Shown here in pieces: positions 32,154 to 40,421 of a stretch of 64,000 nucleotides of DNA. Below the pieces are notes generated by a model, which was given only the letters and a program-made list of their open reading frames with translations, searched no databases and had not been told where the DNA came from. Made by a program: the position numbers and the translations under genes. Origin of the DNA: Cobetia amphilecti (lineage in GTDB: Bacteria > Pseudomonadota > Gammaproteobacteria > Pseudomonadales > Halomonadaceae). Location of the stretch: NCBI RefSeq assembly GCF_030010415.1, contig NZ_JASCSA010000001.1; one strand, given 5' to 3'. Position 1 is the first letter of the stretch. Each line of letters opens with the position of its first letter.

Positions 32154-33491
32154 CTACACGTGCCTGACGGCCACGGCCTCGATACTGGCGATCAGTGCCG
32201 CCAGGGCCTTGGCGACATCGTCTTCGGTCACCGCCTCCAGCGGGTGGTGGCTGATACCGCGCTCACAGCGCAGGAACAGCATGCCCACCGGACACAGATG
32301 ACTGACCGCCATGGCGTCATGCCCGGCACCACTCGGCAGCCGGAATGGCGCCTGACCGGTAGCCGCGATACCGGCATCGACGGCCTGCATCAATCCCTCG
32401 TCACAGGCCACGGCATCGGCCGCATGCGTCTGCTCGCAGTGGAAGGTGAGGCCCCGTCGCGCCGCGATTCTATGCGCCTCGTTCAAGAGTTCATCCAGCG
32501 CACGATCCCGCTGCGCATCGTCCAGCGCGCGGATATCCAGACTCAGTGCCGCCCCCCCGGGGATGACATTCACCGCCCCGGGACGCAGCTCGCAACATCC
32601 CACGGTCGCGACCAACGAGTGGTCCGCCATGTCAGCGCGCTTGCCCGCCTGGACATCACACGCCAGCGATTCCACCGCCAGTGTCCACTCCGCCGCCGCA
32701 CACAGCGCATCCTGACGCAGCGCCATCGGCGTGGTGCCGGCATGCCCCGCCTGGCCGACGAAGTTGACCGCGAAGCGTCGCGCGCCGGCGATGCCGGTCA
32801 CGGTGCCCAGCGCCAGATTCTCGGCTTCCAGCACCGGGCCCTGCTCGATGTGTACTTCCAGATAACCCAGCGGCGGATTCGCCTGCAGGCTGGCCCTGGC
32901 AGCCGTCTGCCCGGAAAGCCCGAAACGTTCGAGCGCGTCGCCAAGCGGGATGCCGTCCTCATCCTCTACCCGCTCCCAGTCCGACTGCCAGCGTCCGGCG
33001 ATGGCATGGCTGCCGAGCAGGGTCGCACCGAAGCGGGCGCCCTCTTCATCACCGAAACCGACCACTTCCAGCGCGAAGGGCAAGCTCTGCTCGCCGGCAT
33101 CGGCGCGCTGCCTGAAATGTGTCAAGGCGGCCACCCCGAGCAGGACACCAAGAATGCCGTCATAACGGCCGGCGTCCGGCACACTGTCCAGATGCGAGCC
33201 GATCACCAGTCGCGGCACGCCGGCTTCGCTGTCAGCGGCAGCGATGAGAGCGGGTGGACACCAGCGGCCCCAGAGATTGCCGGCGCCATCCTGCCAGCTG
33301 CGCAGACCGGCAGCCTTGAGCCAGCCAGCCGTGGTGGCATTGGCGGCGGCGTGTTCCGGCGTCAGATAGCGGCGGTTGATCCCGCTGTCGCTGCTCGAGA
33401 TCGCCGCCAGGGTGTCGCAGGCGGTCAGCACATCGGCGGCCGTTTCCAGCGGCGCGGTGACGTCCGGGGGTATGGATCCGGCATCACTCAT
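32154..33491 (-). CDS. allC: Allantoate amidohydrolase (M20/hydantoinase-carbamoylase family)
   Basis: Deaminates allantoate to (S)-ureidoglycine, carbon dioxide and ammonia. The 445-residue metal enzyme shows GSHLDSVPDAGRYDGILGV (metal His and Asp), GFGDEEGARFG (catalytic EE), YLEVHIEQGPVLE (substrate/metal segment), GQAGHAGTTPM (dimer-domain His) and GAGHDAM near the C-terminus. The alternatives in this family are N-carbamoyl-amino-acid hydrolases and ureidoglycolate hydrolase. The choice rests on its coupling to pucG (ATGA overlap), whose product would use ureidoglycine, and on the urate genes next door. Confidence 0.88.
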   Translation of the reverse strand: MSDAGSIPPDVTAPLETAADVLTACDTLAAISSSDSGINRRYLTPEHAAANATTAGWLKAAGLRSWQDGAGNLWGRWCPPALIAAADSEAGVPRLVIGSHLDSVPDAGRYDGILGVLLGVAALTHFRQRADAGEQSLPFALEVVGFGDEEGARFGATLLGSHAIAGRWQSDWERVEDEDGIPLGDALERFGLSGQTAARASLQANPPLGYLEVHIEQGPVLEAENLALGTVTGIAGARRFAVNFVGQAGHAGTTPMALRQDALCAAAEWTLAVESLACDVQAGKRADMADHSLVATVGCCELRPGAVNVIPGGAALSLDIRALDDAQRDRALDELLNEAHRIAARRGLTFHCEQTHAADAVACDEGLMQAVDAGIAATGQAPFRLPSGAGHDAMAVSHLCPVGMLFLRCERGISHHPLEAVTEDDVAKALAALIASIEAVAVRHV

Positions 33492-34771
33492 GACTGGCCT
33501 CCCGCGCTGGGATTGGCACGGCCATTGGCCGCCTGTCTCTGATGCTCCTGATAGAAGTCCAGCGCGGCGCCAACGCCACCGCCGGCCACTGTCTTGACGC
33601 CACCCCGGCGCAGAGTCTGCTCCAGCGCCGCCAACGTGGTCAGTACGGTATCGCGACGCGCGTTGTAGCCCATCACGCCGAGACGCCAGACCTTGCCGTG
33701 CAGCGGGCCGAAGCTGGTGCCGATCTCGATGCCGAAGTCCTCCAGCATGCTGCGGCGCAGACCATCGCCATCCAGGCCGTCGGGAATCATCACCGCGCTG
33801 ACGTTGTTCATGCGGTGGGCCTGATCGCCGAACAGCGCAAGCCCCAGCCCCTTCAAGCCTTCGACCATCGCCTGACCATGCAGCGCATGGCGCGCGATGG
33901 CGTTGTCCATGCCTTCATTGACCAGCAGGAGCGCACACTCACGTGCGCCATACAGCATGCTGGTGGCTTCGGTGTGGTGATTGAGGCGCAGCTCTCCCCA
34001 GTAGTCGAGCACCATGGAGAGATCGAAATAGTTGGAGCGGATGCGCGCGCCCGGCTCCGCCAGACGATCACTGCCGCTGCTGATGCCCGCCTCGACATGC
34101 CGCCGGGCATGCACCACCTCCACCGCACGCGGCGACAGCGTCAACGGCGAGCTGCCTGACGGCCCCGCCAGACACTTCTGCAAGCCTGCGGTGACGGCGT
34201 CCAGCCCCCACTCATCGGTCTTGAGCGGATTGCCCGCCAGCGAGGCCGTGGCATCGCTGTAGAACAGCACGCCTTCGCGGCGACAGATGGCGCCGATGTC
34301 TTCCAGCGGCTGGCACATGGTGGTCGAGGTATCGCCCTGCACCAGCGCCAGCACACTGGGCTTGACCTCGCGAATGGCGGCTTCGATCTGCTCCGGGCGG
34401 AACACCTGGCCCCACTCGCATTCCAGCGTATGCACCTCGGCACCGCAGCGCTCGGCGATCTCGCGCAGCAGATGACCGAAACGGCCGAAGATCGGCACCA
34501 GCACACGCTCCCCCGGCTGGATCAGCGAGACCAGCACCGCCTCGATACCGGCACGCGAGGTGCCATCGATCAACAGGGTGGCATCATTGGTGGTCTCGAA
34601 GACGCCGCGATAGAGCTGCATCGTCTCGTTCATGTAATACGTCATCGCCGGGTCGTACTGGCCGATCAAGGGAGCGGAAAGCGCTCGCAATACACGCGGG
34701 TCCGCATTGATCGGACCGGGGCCCATCAGCAGGCGCTGGGGAGGATGAATCTGGTCAAAGGTCGGGCTCAC
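33488..34771 (-). CDS. pucG: (S)-Ureidoglycine-glyoxylate aminotransferase
   Basis: A PLP enzyme of aminotransferase class V that transfers the amino group of ureidoglycine to glyoxylate, giving glycine and oxalurate. The 427-residue protein has the fold markers LLMGPGPINADPRVL, DGTSRAGIEAVL, QGDTSTTMCQP and YSDATASLAGNPL. The PLP lysine K199 is in GLQKCLAGPSG and the C-terminal arginine is in KVWRLGVMGYNAR. Serine-pyruvate aminotransferases are close relatives, but coupling with allC and the urate genes favours PucG. The start is GTG, with AGGAG seven bases upstream. Its stop overlaps the allC start. Confidence 0.9.
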   Translation of the reverse strand: MSPTFDQIHPPQRLLMGPGPINADPRVLRALSAPLIGQYDPAMTYYMNETMQLYRGVFETTNDATLLIDGTSRAGIEAVLVSLIQPGERVLVPIFGRFGHLLREIAERCGAEVHTLECEWGQVFRPEQIEAAIREVKPSVLALVQGDTSTTMCQPLEDIGAICRREGVLFYSDATASLAGNPLKTDEWGLDAVTAGLQKCLAGPSGSSPLTLSPRAVEVVHARRHVEAGISSGSDRLAEPGARIRSNYFDLSMVLDYWGELRLNHHTEATSMLYGARECALLLVNEGMDNAIARHALHGQAMVEGLKGLGLALFGDQAHRMNNVSAVMIPDGLDGDGLRRSMLEDFGIEIGTSFGPLHGKVWRLGVMGYNARRDTVLTTLAALEQTLRRGGVKTVAGGGVGAALDFYQEHQRQAANGRANPSAGGQS

Positions 34772-35250
34772 GGTCGCTCCTCGTGCAGCAGGGCATGGAA
34801 TGCAGGAAGACTCGCCAACTCGCCGAGCCTCATGCTCAGACTACTGCAACAAGTGCGCCAGAATTTCAGAAATGAAACAAATGTTGAATTTCTGATGTAT
34901 TCGACGGGCGCCCCCGCCCTGTCATGGCGTGCGCATCGAGGGGCAAAAGGCAACCTGGCAACCTGGCAACCGAGTGACAGAAAGCCAGCTCGGCAAAAGA
35001 CGGCATGCCTGCAAGATAACGCTATAACTCTGGTATCCACACTGACCGGTGTCGCTTTGACAGTGCATCCCTTGCCTGCCAGGCACCATGACGGGGCATG
35101 AATGAGCTGAATCGACGCTTTCATTACCTGTTTCATGCGCCGGCGCTCACTGCCCGAGGCTGAACTCGCCACATGAGTCTGTTATACAAGGAGGCATCGG
35201 ATGAGTGAGGGTTGCCTCATCCGACCTGATCATCGCTGCCGGAGAGCCAC
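34772..35250. other. 480-bp gap between divergent pucG and the phosphatase gene
   Basis: No supported gene. It includes an AT-rich patch with an inverted repeat, TCAGAAAT-N14-ATTTCTGA (34866-34895), whose arms are two helical turns apart and which lies about 95 bp upstream of pucG. It is a candidate operator for the allantoate branch. Confidence 0.55.
34866..34895. promoter_or_regulatory. Inverted repeat upstream of pucG-allC
   Basis: Arms TCAGAAAT and ATTTCTGA, 14-base spacer, 22-bp centre-to-centre distance, in an AT-rich island typical of a regulated promoter. Confidence 0.4.
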
Positions 35251-36075
35251 ATGACGCTGGAACAACGCCTGGAACGAGCAACGGAACTGGCCAGACAGGC
35301 TGGTGAACGCATGGTGCAAGCGCGCGAGGAGCAGGGTTTCGCGCACCATTACAAGAAAGGCGATGAGCTGGTCACCGACATCGACGTGGCGATCGATACC
35401 TTCCTGGCGGAAGCGCTCAAAGCCGAATTTCCCGAGGATGCGCGCCTTACCGAAGAGCTGTCACCCGAGCGGGATGTGATTGGTACCAAGGGTGGCCTGT
35501 GGGTGATCGACCCCATCGACGGTACCGTCAATTTTGCCCATGGTCTGCGCCATGTTGCCGTGTCCATCGCCTGGTGCGAGCGCGGCAAGATCCAGATGGG
35601 GGTCGTACATGCGCCCTTCCTCGGCGAGACCTTCACCGCCATCCGCGGCAAGGGAGCCTGGCTCAACGGCGAGAGCATCTCGGTCAGCGAGACCGATGAG
35701 ATGAGCCGCGCGCTGGTCGCGACCGGCTTCCCCTACAACCGTGACAGCCGTCCGCCGCTGCTCAAGCGTCTCTCGGCCATGCTGCTGGTCTGTCAGGATG
35801 TACGCCGCAACGGCAGTGCCGCGCTGGACCTCTGTGATGTGGCGTGCGGACGTATGGATGCCTATTACGAAAGCGTTTCCCCCTGGGACTTTGCGGCGGG
35901 CCTTCTGATCGCGCGTGAAGCCGGTGCGCGCACGGGGCACCTGTATCGCTGCCCGGACGGCATTCCCGATGAGCTTTATGGCGAGAATATCGTGGTGGCC
36001 TCACCGGCCTTGCATGCCCCGCTCAAGCGCCTGCTGGAAGAGGCCGATGCCAGTTCAGGGCTGCCGGGGCTGTAG
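35251..36075 (+). CDS. Inositol-monophosphatase family protein (SuhB/CysQ-like)
   Basis: A 274-residue magnesium-dependent phosphatase of the FIG superfamily. Metal and catalytic motifs are intact: LTEELSPE (Glu pair), WVIDPIDGTVNFAHGLRHVA (D-P-I-D-G-T), and SPWDFAAGLLIAREAGA (the second W-D-x-A-A-G). Length and the NFAHG loop fit the inositol-1-phosphatase/SuhB branch better than the PAPS-phosphatase CysQ, but substrate range is broad in the family. It is not clearly the housekeeping SuhB that modulates RNA polymerase, so no symbol is given. It stands alone and is followed by a tandem repeat and a terminator. Confidence 0.88.
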   Translation: MTLEQRLERATELARQAGERMVQAREEQGFAHHYKKGDELVTDIDVAIDTFLAEALKAEFPEDARLTEELSPERDVIGTKGGLWVIDPIDGTVNFAHGLRHVAVSIAWCERGKIQMGVVHAPFLGETFTAIRGKGAWLNGESISVSETDEMSRALVATGFPYNRDSRPPLLKRLSAMLLVCQDVRRNGSAALDLCDVACGRMDAYYESVSPWDFAAGLLIAREAGARTGHLYRCPDGIPDELYGENIVVASPALHAPLKRLLEEADASSGLPGL

Positions 36076-36120
36076 TGAAGAACTCACATACAGGACTGTA
36101 GTGACGCGGCTGTGATGACA

Positions 36121-36190
36121 TGACTTTCATGACCTGACTTTCATGACATGACTTTCATGACATGACTTTCATGACATGAGTTTAATGAAA
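36121..36190. repeat. 14-bp tandem repeat downstream of the phosphatase gene
   Basis: Four near-identical copies of TGACTTTCATGACA (the first ends CC) run head to tail from 36121 to 36176, then a degenerate fifth copy. Each unit contains TCATGA, so the array is rich in small palindromes. Confidence 0.9.
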
Positions 36191-36210
36191 GACTGCCGCT
36201 GCAATACGCA

Positions 36211-36242
36211 AGAGCCCCGCCAATTGGCGGGGCTCTGTGTTT
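36211..36242. terminator. Terminator between convergent phosphatase and ParA genes
   Basis: A perfect 11-bp stem (AGAGCCCCGCC and its complement) with loop AATT and a short T-rich tail. Confidence 0.85.
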
Positions 36243-36263
36243 CTGGCTGGCTGACACTCGGCA

Positions 36264-37328
36264 TCAATCGCCCAGGTTACCGCCCTTCTTCTTGCCCTTG
36301 GCGGCCGACTTGCTGGTCGCCTTGCTGGCGTCTTTGCTGGCGTCTTTGCTGGCAGAATCCTTGCTCGCCGGCTTCTTGTCAGTGCTGGGCGCTTTCTTGC
36401 TTGAAGCTGCCTTGCCGGCAGGCTTGGCCGCTGGTTTGCTTGATGCTTCCTTGCTGGCTGGCTTGGCGGCGGACTTGCTGGCCGCTTCCCCTTTGGCGCT
36501 GGCCTTGCCGGTGGCAGCACCTTGAGGCGCGGTGGCGGTTGATCCAGCCTCAGCAGTCTTGGCAGCGGCTGGCGCCACCGTCGGCTCCTTGAGCAGGCTC
36601 AGCCGTTGGCCGATTTCCTGCCACAGGCTGCGATAGCTGACCGCCGGTGAGCTGTTGCGCGAGAAAGTCCCGATGGGCTTGCGCTCGATTCCCATGCGCT
36701 CGACCACGCTGGAATACGGGATAAAGCCACTGAGCTGCAACGGATAATCCTGCTTGAGCGATTCCATCACATCCTTGTGCAATGTCTTGCGGCGATCCAC
36801 CAGAGTGAAGAACGGCCAGACGGGCACATCGAGATCGATCTCGGCCAGATAGGCGTTCAATTGCTCCAGGGTACGCAGCGACAGAACCGTGGGAATGATC
36901 GGCACCAGCAGGGTATCGGCAGAGGCGAAGACCTGCTCGGAAAGACTGGAAATGCTCGGCGGACAATCGAGGATGACGAGGTCGTAGTCATCGCGTACCG
37001 GCTTGAGGACCTTGCGCAGTCGGGTGCGCTTCTCTTCCTCGAGTATGTGGTCGAGATTGCGGTAGGAGAATTCCGCCGGCAGGACATCCAGGTTCTGATA
37101 ATCCGTGGAACGGATCACGCGGGACATGTCCTGCTTGCCGCTGATCAGCTTCTCGACCCCGCCCTTGAGCTTGGGCTTGGTACGCACGTAGAAGGTCGCA
37201 GCGGCCTGCGGATCAAGATCCCACAGCAACACACGCAGGCCACTGTTGGCGGCACAATGCGCCAGATTGATGGCAGAAGCAGTCTTGCCCACGCCCCCTT
37301 TGATGCTGTACACCGCAGCGATTTTCAT
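36264..37328 (-). CDS. ParA-family ATPase with a Lys/Ala/Ser-rich histone-H1-like tail
   Basis: Residues 1-247 form a deviant-Walker ParA/Soj ATPase: SIKGGVGKTASAINLAH (K10 and K15), LLWDLDPQAAAT, and Walker B LVILDCPPS at 117-125. Residues 248-354 form a ~105-residue tail built almost only of Lys, Ala, Ser, Pro, Thr and Gly, with units such as KPASKEASSKPAAKPAGKAA and SKDASKDASKATSK. Such tails bind DNA without sequence specificity in bacterial H1-like proteins. No parB or parS is nearby, so this is an orphan ParA of the kind that positions other cargo. The tail-encoding DNA has 12-bp repeats (around 36322-36352) and may vary in length between strains. Confidence 0.85.
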   Translation of the reverse strand: MKIAAVYSIKGGVGKTASAINLAHCAANSGLRVLLWDLDPQAAATFYVRTKPKLKGGVEKLISGKQDMSRVIRSTDYQNLDVLPAEFSYRNLDHILEEEKRTRLRKVLKPVRDDYDLVILDCPPSISSLSEQVFASADTLLVPIIPTVLSLRTLEQLNAYLAEIDLDVPVWPFFTLVDRRKTLHKDVMESLKQDYPLQLSGFIPYSSVVERMGIERKPIGTFSRNSSPAVSYRSLWQEIGQRLSLLKEPTVAPAAAKTAEAGSTATAPQGAATGKASAKGEAASKSAAKPASKEASSKPAAKPAGKAASSKKAPSTDKKPASKDSASKDASKDASKATSKSAAKGKKKGGNLGD

Positions 37329-37431
37329 GGCTCCCTCCCGTCATTCCAGTTTGTGCAACGTTAGCACAATCCGGCGCCATGTCCCTGACTGACAACGGCG
37401 AAACGGGAGAAAATGATATGACAGTTTTATG

Positions 37432-38097
37432 TCAGACAGGCTCTCGCTCATCGACCAGGCCGCGCTTGAGCAACTGGTTCGTGAGGCGATTGAGCAACAA
37501 TCCGTACATCGGCAGGAACAGCAATATCGAGATGGCCAGCTTGATCGCGTAATCCACCCAGGCGATCTCGATCCAGTGAGCCGCCATGAAAGCATCGGGC
37601 CCATTGCGGAACGCCACCGAGAAGAAGGCAAAGGTGTCAGCGAGATTGCCGAACAATGTCGACGCCAACGGCGCGATCCACCAGTGGGCATTGCGACGCA
37701 GACGATCGAACACCTGAATGTCGAGCAACTGACCGATCACGTAGGCAATGAAGCTTGCCAGCGCGATACGGGCCACGAACAGGTTGAAGTCAGCCAGTGC
37801 CTCTACCCCGGCAAAGCTGCCCGCCTGAAACATCACCGACACCATGTAGCTGACCAACAGCGCCGGCAGCATGACCAGCGCAATGATGCGCCGCGCCTGA
37901 TGCTTGCCGAACAGACGCACCGTCAGATCCGTTGCCAGGAAGATGAACGGGAAACTGAAGGCGCCCCAGGTGGTATGGAAGCCGAACAGGGTCATCGGCA
38001 ACTGCACCAGGTAATTGCTGGCGGTGATGATGAGGATGTGAAACAGGGCCAGGGCGACGAGTGCGCGCTGCGTCTGGGCAGACGAGAGGAGTAGCAT
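37432..38097 (-). CDS. yhhQ: YhhQ-family queuosine precursor transporter
   Basis: A 221-residue inner-membrane protein, the same length as E. coli YhhQ, which takes up 7-cyano-7-deazaguanine and related precursors for tRNA queuosine. About six hydrophobic spans are present. Family motifs are ITASNYLVQLP, TFPFIFL-like FSFPFIFLATDLTVRLFGK, ASFIAYVIGQLLDIQVF, and STLFGNLADTFAFFSVAF, with the closing KLAISILLFLPMYGLLL. The start has AAGGAC upstream; a long upstream frame to 38262 is not conserved. No preQ1 riboswitch could be recognised in front. Next to ParA but 103 bp apart; no functional link is apparent. Confidence 0.93.
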   Translation of the reverse strand: MLLLSSAQTQRALVALALFHILIITASNYLVQLPMTLFGFHTTWGAFSFPFIFLATDLTVRLFGKHQARRIIALVMLPALLVSYMVSVMFQAGSFAGVEALADFNLFVARIALASFIAYVIGQLLDIQVFDRLRRNAHWWIAPLASTLFGNLADTFAFFSVAFRNGPDAFMAAHWIEIAWVDYAIKLAISILLFLPMYGLLLNRLTNQLLKRGLVDEREPV

Positions 38098-38462
38098 TGC
38101 AGGTCCTTTTTGGATCAAAGCCGTCGTCCAGGGGTGAGGGAACCCTGTCACGAGCGTGTTGAGGTTTGCGTCGTTGATGCTGACATCAGCTGCCATGGCC
38201 TGACATCGGCCTTGACGCCTTGTCGCAGCGATTGAGCGCTGCAGGCATGCGTCAGCCGACATGCTTCACTGACAACCGCCGCGAGGCTTGCACATCGCCA
38301 GAACGCAAAATGGCCGCGCATCGTATCACGATGCGCGGCCATTGACAGGTACCTGCGGGGAAAATCTGGCCAGATGGTCAGGCCGTCAGTCTCCCCCGGC
38401 GCCCCTTACGTTGCAAAGACAGCGATGCAATGAAATCCATGCAATGAAAGCGAGTGTCAGAG
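38098..38462. other. Gap between yhhQ and the AGCS symporter gene
   Basis: No supported gene. It holds the terminator of the symporter transcript (listed) and presumably the yhhQ promoter. Confidence 0.55.
38305..38343 (-). terminator. Terminator of the AGCS symporter gene
   Basis: A perfect 16-bp stem (AATGGCCGCGCATCGT and its complement) with a 3-base loop. On the minus strand it runs into TTTTG, 120 bp after the symporter stop. Confidence 0.8.
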
Positions 38463-39914
38463 TCACTTCTTCCAGATGCTGGCATCGACCTTGCCCTTGA
38501 GCTCCGGGAACTGCTCCGGATCAAAGGTCGGCTCCTTGCCGGCCTTATGCTGACGGTCGTAATCCTTGAAGATACGGAAGGCCAACGGCGACAGCAGCAG
38601 GATGGCGATCAGGTTGATCAAGGCCATCGCGCCCATCGACAGATCAGCGAAGTTCCAGATGTTCTTCAGGCTGGCGACAGCACCGAGCATGACCATGCCG
38701 AGCACGGCGAAGCGGTAGACCATGATGACGGCCTTGGCGTTCTTCTTGCCGGCGATGTACTCGATGTTGGACTCGCCATAGGAGTAGTTCGCCACCAGTG
38801 AGGTGAAGGCGAACAGCAGAATGGCGATGGCCACGAAGCCGCCACCCCAGCTACCGACCTGTGAGGACAGCGCTGCCTGGGTGATCTGGATGCCGTCATT
38901 GCCGCCATCGTTGCCCAGGGTGCCGCTCATGATGATGATGGCCGCGGTCGCGGTGCAGATGACCAAGGTGTCGATGAACACGCCCAGCATCTGGACGAAG
39001 CCCTGGGACGCCGGGTGCTTGGTGGTCGCCATCGCGGCGGCGTTCGGGGCGGAACCCATACCCGCTTCGTTGGAGAACAGCCCCCGCTTGATGCCGTTCA
39101 TCATCGCTTGGGCAATGGTGTAACCCAGCGCGCCACCTGCGGCCTGCTCAAGACCGAAGGCACTGCGGAAGATGGTGCCCAGCGCCGCCGGCAGCTCGGT
39201 GATGTTGATGGCCACGACGAAGATGGCCAGCAGCAGATAGAGCAGCGCCATGAGCGGCACGATCAGCTCGGCGGTACGCGTGATGCGCTTCATGCCACCG
39301 AAGATGATCGGCACCATGACCACGACCAGCACCACCCCCATGATCCACGGCGGCACGCTGAAGGCCTGCTCCATGGCCAGTGCGATGGAGTTGGACTGCA
39401 CTGAGTTGAAGGCCAGACCGAAGGCGATGATCAGACACACGGAGAACAGGATCGCCATCCAGCGCTGACCGAGGCCCTTCTCGATGTAATAGGCCGGGCC
39501 ACCACGGAAGGTGTTGTCATCGTGGGAGACCTTGTAGGCCTGCGCCAGGGTGGACTCGATGAAGCTGGTGGACATGCCGACCAGCGCCGTCATCCACATC
39601 CAGAAGATGGCGCCCGGGCCCCCCAGGGAAATCGCCACGGCAACACCGGCAAGGTTACCGGTACCGACGCGCGCCGCCAGAGAGGTCGCCAGTGCCTGGA
39701 AGGAAGAGATGCCGCCTTTGCTGCCCTGACGAGACGTGGCCAGCAGCTTCCACATATGTCCGAAATAACGGAACTGGATACCCTTGGTCATGACCGTGAA
39801 GAAGAGACCCGCTCCAATGAGCAGGTAAATCAATACACTGCCCCACAGCAGGCCATTGCCTGCATCGATCAACGCCAGAATCGGCGCTGGAATGATGGAC
39901 GTTGTTTCCGACAT
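38463..39914 (-). CDS. Alanine/glycine:cation symporter (AGCS family)
   Basis: A 483-residue sodium- or proton-coupled amino-acid symporter with 10-12 spans. AGCS signatures are SLAARVGTGNLAGVAVAISL (the helix-1/3 cation and substrate region), GGPAYYIEKGLG, NGIKRGLFSNEAGMGSAPNA and FAFTSLVANYSYGE. Relatives include DagA, AlsT and GlnT, carrying alanine, glycine or glutamine; the sequence alone does not decide. The start MSETTSIIPAPILAL gives the usual short N-terminus; an upstream ATG at 40082 is not supported. It diverges from nhaC across 507 bp and may contribute sodium-coupled uptake in a saline habitat. Confidence 0.93.
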   Translation of the reverse strand: MSETTSIIPAPILALIDAGNGLLWGSVLIYLLIGAGLFFTVMTKGIQFRYFGHMWKLLATSRQGSKGGISSFQALATSLAARVGTGNLAGVAVAISLGGPGAIFWMWMTALVGMSTSFIESTLAQAYKVSHDDNTFRGGPAYYIEKGLGQRWMAILFSVCLIIAFGLAFNSVQSNSIALAMEQAFSVPPWIMGVVLVVVMVPIIFGGMKRITRTAELIVPLMALLYLLLAIFVVAINITELPAALGTIFRSAFGLEQAAGGALGYTIAQAMMNGIKRGLFSNEAGMGSAPNAAAMATTKHPASQGFVQMLGVFIDTLVICTATAAIIIMSGTLGNDGGNDGIQITQAALSSQVGSWGGGFVAIAILLFAFTSLVANYSYGESNIEYIAGKKNAKAVIMVYRFAVLGMVMLGAVASLKNIWNFADLSMGAMALINLIAILLLSPLAFRIFKDYDRQHKAGKEPTFDPEQFPELKGKVDASIWKK

Positions 39915-40421
39915 GTCGGTCTCGCTTTGGCGGGTTTTTGGTCTTGTCGACGCTGCCAGGGCAACGGAAAGCCCATGGCTTTCCTGCGACTGACAGCGAG
40001 CAACCACTACGATCGGGCTGCTCGACATGCTTTGGTGAGCGCCATTCTTCATATCCCACGGGGATAAGCAAGAAGAGCCCACTGTAAAGCGGACTTCTAC
40101 GCCCGAATTCTAGGGGAAAAATAGCGCAACGGCGGTGTTTTTCACTGCCACCTAGACTTTAGATGAACACGGTAATGTTTCACGTCTTGTTTGGCTCGGG
40201 CATAATGCGCCCCCTTCCGGAAGTCGCCGCCTGCCAGTGGCGGCCCAGGACTTATCGGGCGCAGGCTCGCGACTCATCGATTGCCGTTGCGCAACGGCGA
40301 TCCCGCGAGTGTGCGCTGCGATCAGGCGGTGCAACTCCCTGACACCCACGCACCATAACCGCCATAACGGCACCCGGTAGCGCGCTTTGTCCCGGCGCCT
40401 GCCTTTGATTACAGGTGATAC
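39915..40421. other. 507-bp divergent region between the symporter and nhaC
   Basis: No gene supported. The left 200 bp are AT-rich with runs of T/A and should contain the symporter promoter. The right 200 bp are GC-rich and highly foldable (see the structured leader). Confidence 0.6.
40225..40316 (+). promoter_or_regulatory. Strongly structured 5' leader of nhaC
   Basis: Two stable stems are visible in the expected leader. The first is GCCGCC-TGCCAGT-GGCGGC (40225-40243). The second is a long multi-part stem at 40259-40316: GCGCA/TGCGC, then CTCGCG/CGCGAG, then ATC/GAT, capped by GCCGTT-GCGC-AACGGC. GCAGGC at 40261-40266 could instead pair with GCCTGC at 40401-40406 near the start codon. 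I could not match it to a known riboswitch class, and no T-run follows. Whether it is a sensor, an RNA stabiliser or chance is open. Confidence 0.45.

Noticed and set aside
32043..33542. 499-codon plus-strand frame opposite allC
   Set aside because: Starts inside uraD and runs antisense to a conserved hydrolase; no supporting motif.
36121..36190. Possible CRISPR-like array
   Set aside because: Units are 14 bp and contiguous with no spacers; it is a plain tandem repeat.
38098..38300. PreQ1 riboswitch before yhhQ
   Set aside because: The short C-rich loop and A-rich tail of preQ1 aptamers could not be recognised near the start codon.
40225..40316. Lysine, guanidine or known sodium/lithium riboswitch in the nhaC leader
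   Set aside because: Conserved core sequences of these classes that I know could not be found; only generic strong stems are visible.
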